DNA from: Alphaproteobacteria bacterium
GTDB lineage: Bacteria; Pseudomonadota; Alphaproteobacteria; Caulobacterales; Parvularculaceae
Assembly: GCA_030428745.1 (NCBI GenBank)
Contig: JAUIEG010000032.1
Span: 1-12,179, forward strand
Reading direction: 5' to 3'
Length of the DNA stretch: 12,179 nucleotides
The position numbers and the translations under genes were made by a program. A model generated the notes under the pieces. It saw nothing but the letters and a program-made list of their open reading frames with translations. It was not told the origin of the DNA and did no database searches. This document shows, piece after piece, positions 11,716 to 12,179 of the stretch; within the stretch, counting starts at the first letter, position 1, and each line of letters begins with the position of its first letter.

Positions 11716-12179
11716 CTACTTCGATTCAAGCGGCAAGGTCATGATGCGAAGAGGCTGAAGCGCCGGTTTCTCCTTCACCGTCCCATCGTCGTTATAGGAT
11801 GGCCAGTTGGACGTGGCGATATAGTGGAAGTCCGTTCCGATGACCGCGCCATGGGTTGGCTCGTTCCAGCCCTCCAGGGAGCGGTGCATGGTGATGAAGC
11901 TGGTGATGGCGGTCTTGTCGTCATTGAGGCCCATATAGACGATGCGCTGCGGGGTCGATCCGTTCTGAATGCCGATTAACCCGTCCTTATGAAGATAGAG
12001 CCCGTCAATACCGCCCAGCCAGGCGTCCGCCTCATTTTTAAGCGGTGTCGCTTCGCCTGTTTCAACGTCAATGACGAAAAGCCCGGTGAGGTAGTCGGCC
12101 ATATAGAGCTTGCCCGCTTTTTCATCGAGGGCGATGCCTTGCGGGTTCGCAAATCGCGGATCGGCGGCAAAAATCTCTG
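11716..12179 (-). CDS. SMP-30/NHL-like beta-propeller protein, C-terminal part; runs off the right edge
   Basis: The frame is open from the right edge to TAG (complement of 11716-11718), giving 153 visible residues. It shows beta-propeller blade motifs: FANPQGIALDEKAGKLYMAD followed by YLTGLFVIDVETGEATPL, GGIDGLYLHKDGLIGIQNG, and a last strand RIMTLPLES. This pattern of Gly-(Ile/Leu)-Ala-Leu-Asp with Leu-Tyr-Met-Ala-Asp is typical of SMP-30/gluconolactonase-like or NHL six-bladed propellers. The catalytic metal-binding residues of gluconolactonases would lie partly outside the window, so lactonase activity cannot be judged. The start and any signal peptide are not visible; an internal ATG at 12102 is mid-blade and not the real start. 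The epimerase gene follows after 29 bases, suggesting a shared operon and possibly sugar-related metabolism. Confidence 0.7.
   Translation of the reverse strand, partial: EIFAADPRFANPQGIALDEKAGKLYMADYLTGLFVIDVETGEATPLKNEADAWLGGIDGLYLHKDGLIGIQNGSTPQRIVYMGLNDDKTAITSFITMHRSLEGWNEPTHGAVIGTDFHYIATSNWPSYNDDGTVKEKPALQPLRIMTLPLESK

Overview
The window looks like a piece of an alphaproteobacterial chromosome, probably from the Caulobacterales/Parvularculales-like aquatic groups. This is inferred from the mix of families: a large TonB-dependent receptor of the Xanthomonas/Caulobacter type, a Phasin_2-type granule protein, an adjacent clpS-clpA pair of the alphaproteobacterial kind, a SPOR-tailed D,D-carboxypeptidase and a TadZ/Flp-style type IVb prepilin. 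Base composition is GC-rich and codon use is similar throughout. There is no sign of an integrase, transposase, CRISPR array or RNA gene.

Left part (1-4835). A truncated acetyl-CoA synthetase gene leaves the left edge on the minus strand. It is divergent from a TonB-dependent receptor gene (721-3681), which is followed on the same strand by a beta-propeller phytase (3801-4835). The roughly 230-base divergent control region is dense in symmetric elements: a perfect 14-bp palindrome inside the putative acs promoter, two inverted repeats, and a direct repeat with 11-bp phasing that matches a PhoB (Pho) box upstream of the receptor. Receptor, phytase and Pho box together suggest a phosphate-starvation locus for phytate capture and dephosphorylation. 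A strong hairpin terminator lies between receptor and phytase, with a possible promoter threaded through it.

Middle part (4832-9959). A minus-strand penicillin-binding D,D-carboxypeptidase converges on the phytase with a 4-bp stop-codon overlap. The 352-base gap to its right holds divergent control signals: a CtrA-like double element, then a phasin promoter flanked and overlapped by a 15-bp imperfect inverted repeat whose arms carry TGC-N3-GCA, as expected for a PhaR-type repressor. The phasin gene (PHA granule coat) ends in a classical terminator. The clpS-clpA operon follows, encoding the N-degron adaptor and its AAA+ unfoldase, and it also ends in a strong bidirectional terminator.

Right part (9960-12179). 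A minus-strand gene encodes an odd Flp-type prepilin: a normal short leader and hydrophobic pilin helix fused to about 150 residues of Gly/Ser/Ala/Pro low complexity, an Asn/Gly stretch and ten consecutive lysines. Upstream of it, also on the minus strand, lie an aldose 1-epimerase-like gene and the 3' end of an SMP-30/NHL-like beta-propeller gene, which leaves the right edge.

The points most worth following up are the Pho-boxed receptor-phytase locus, the lysine-tailed pilin, the PhaR-like operator pair, and a ClpS with glutamine at the position of the E. coli Met40 specificity gate.
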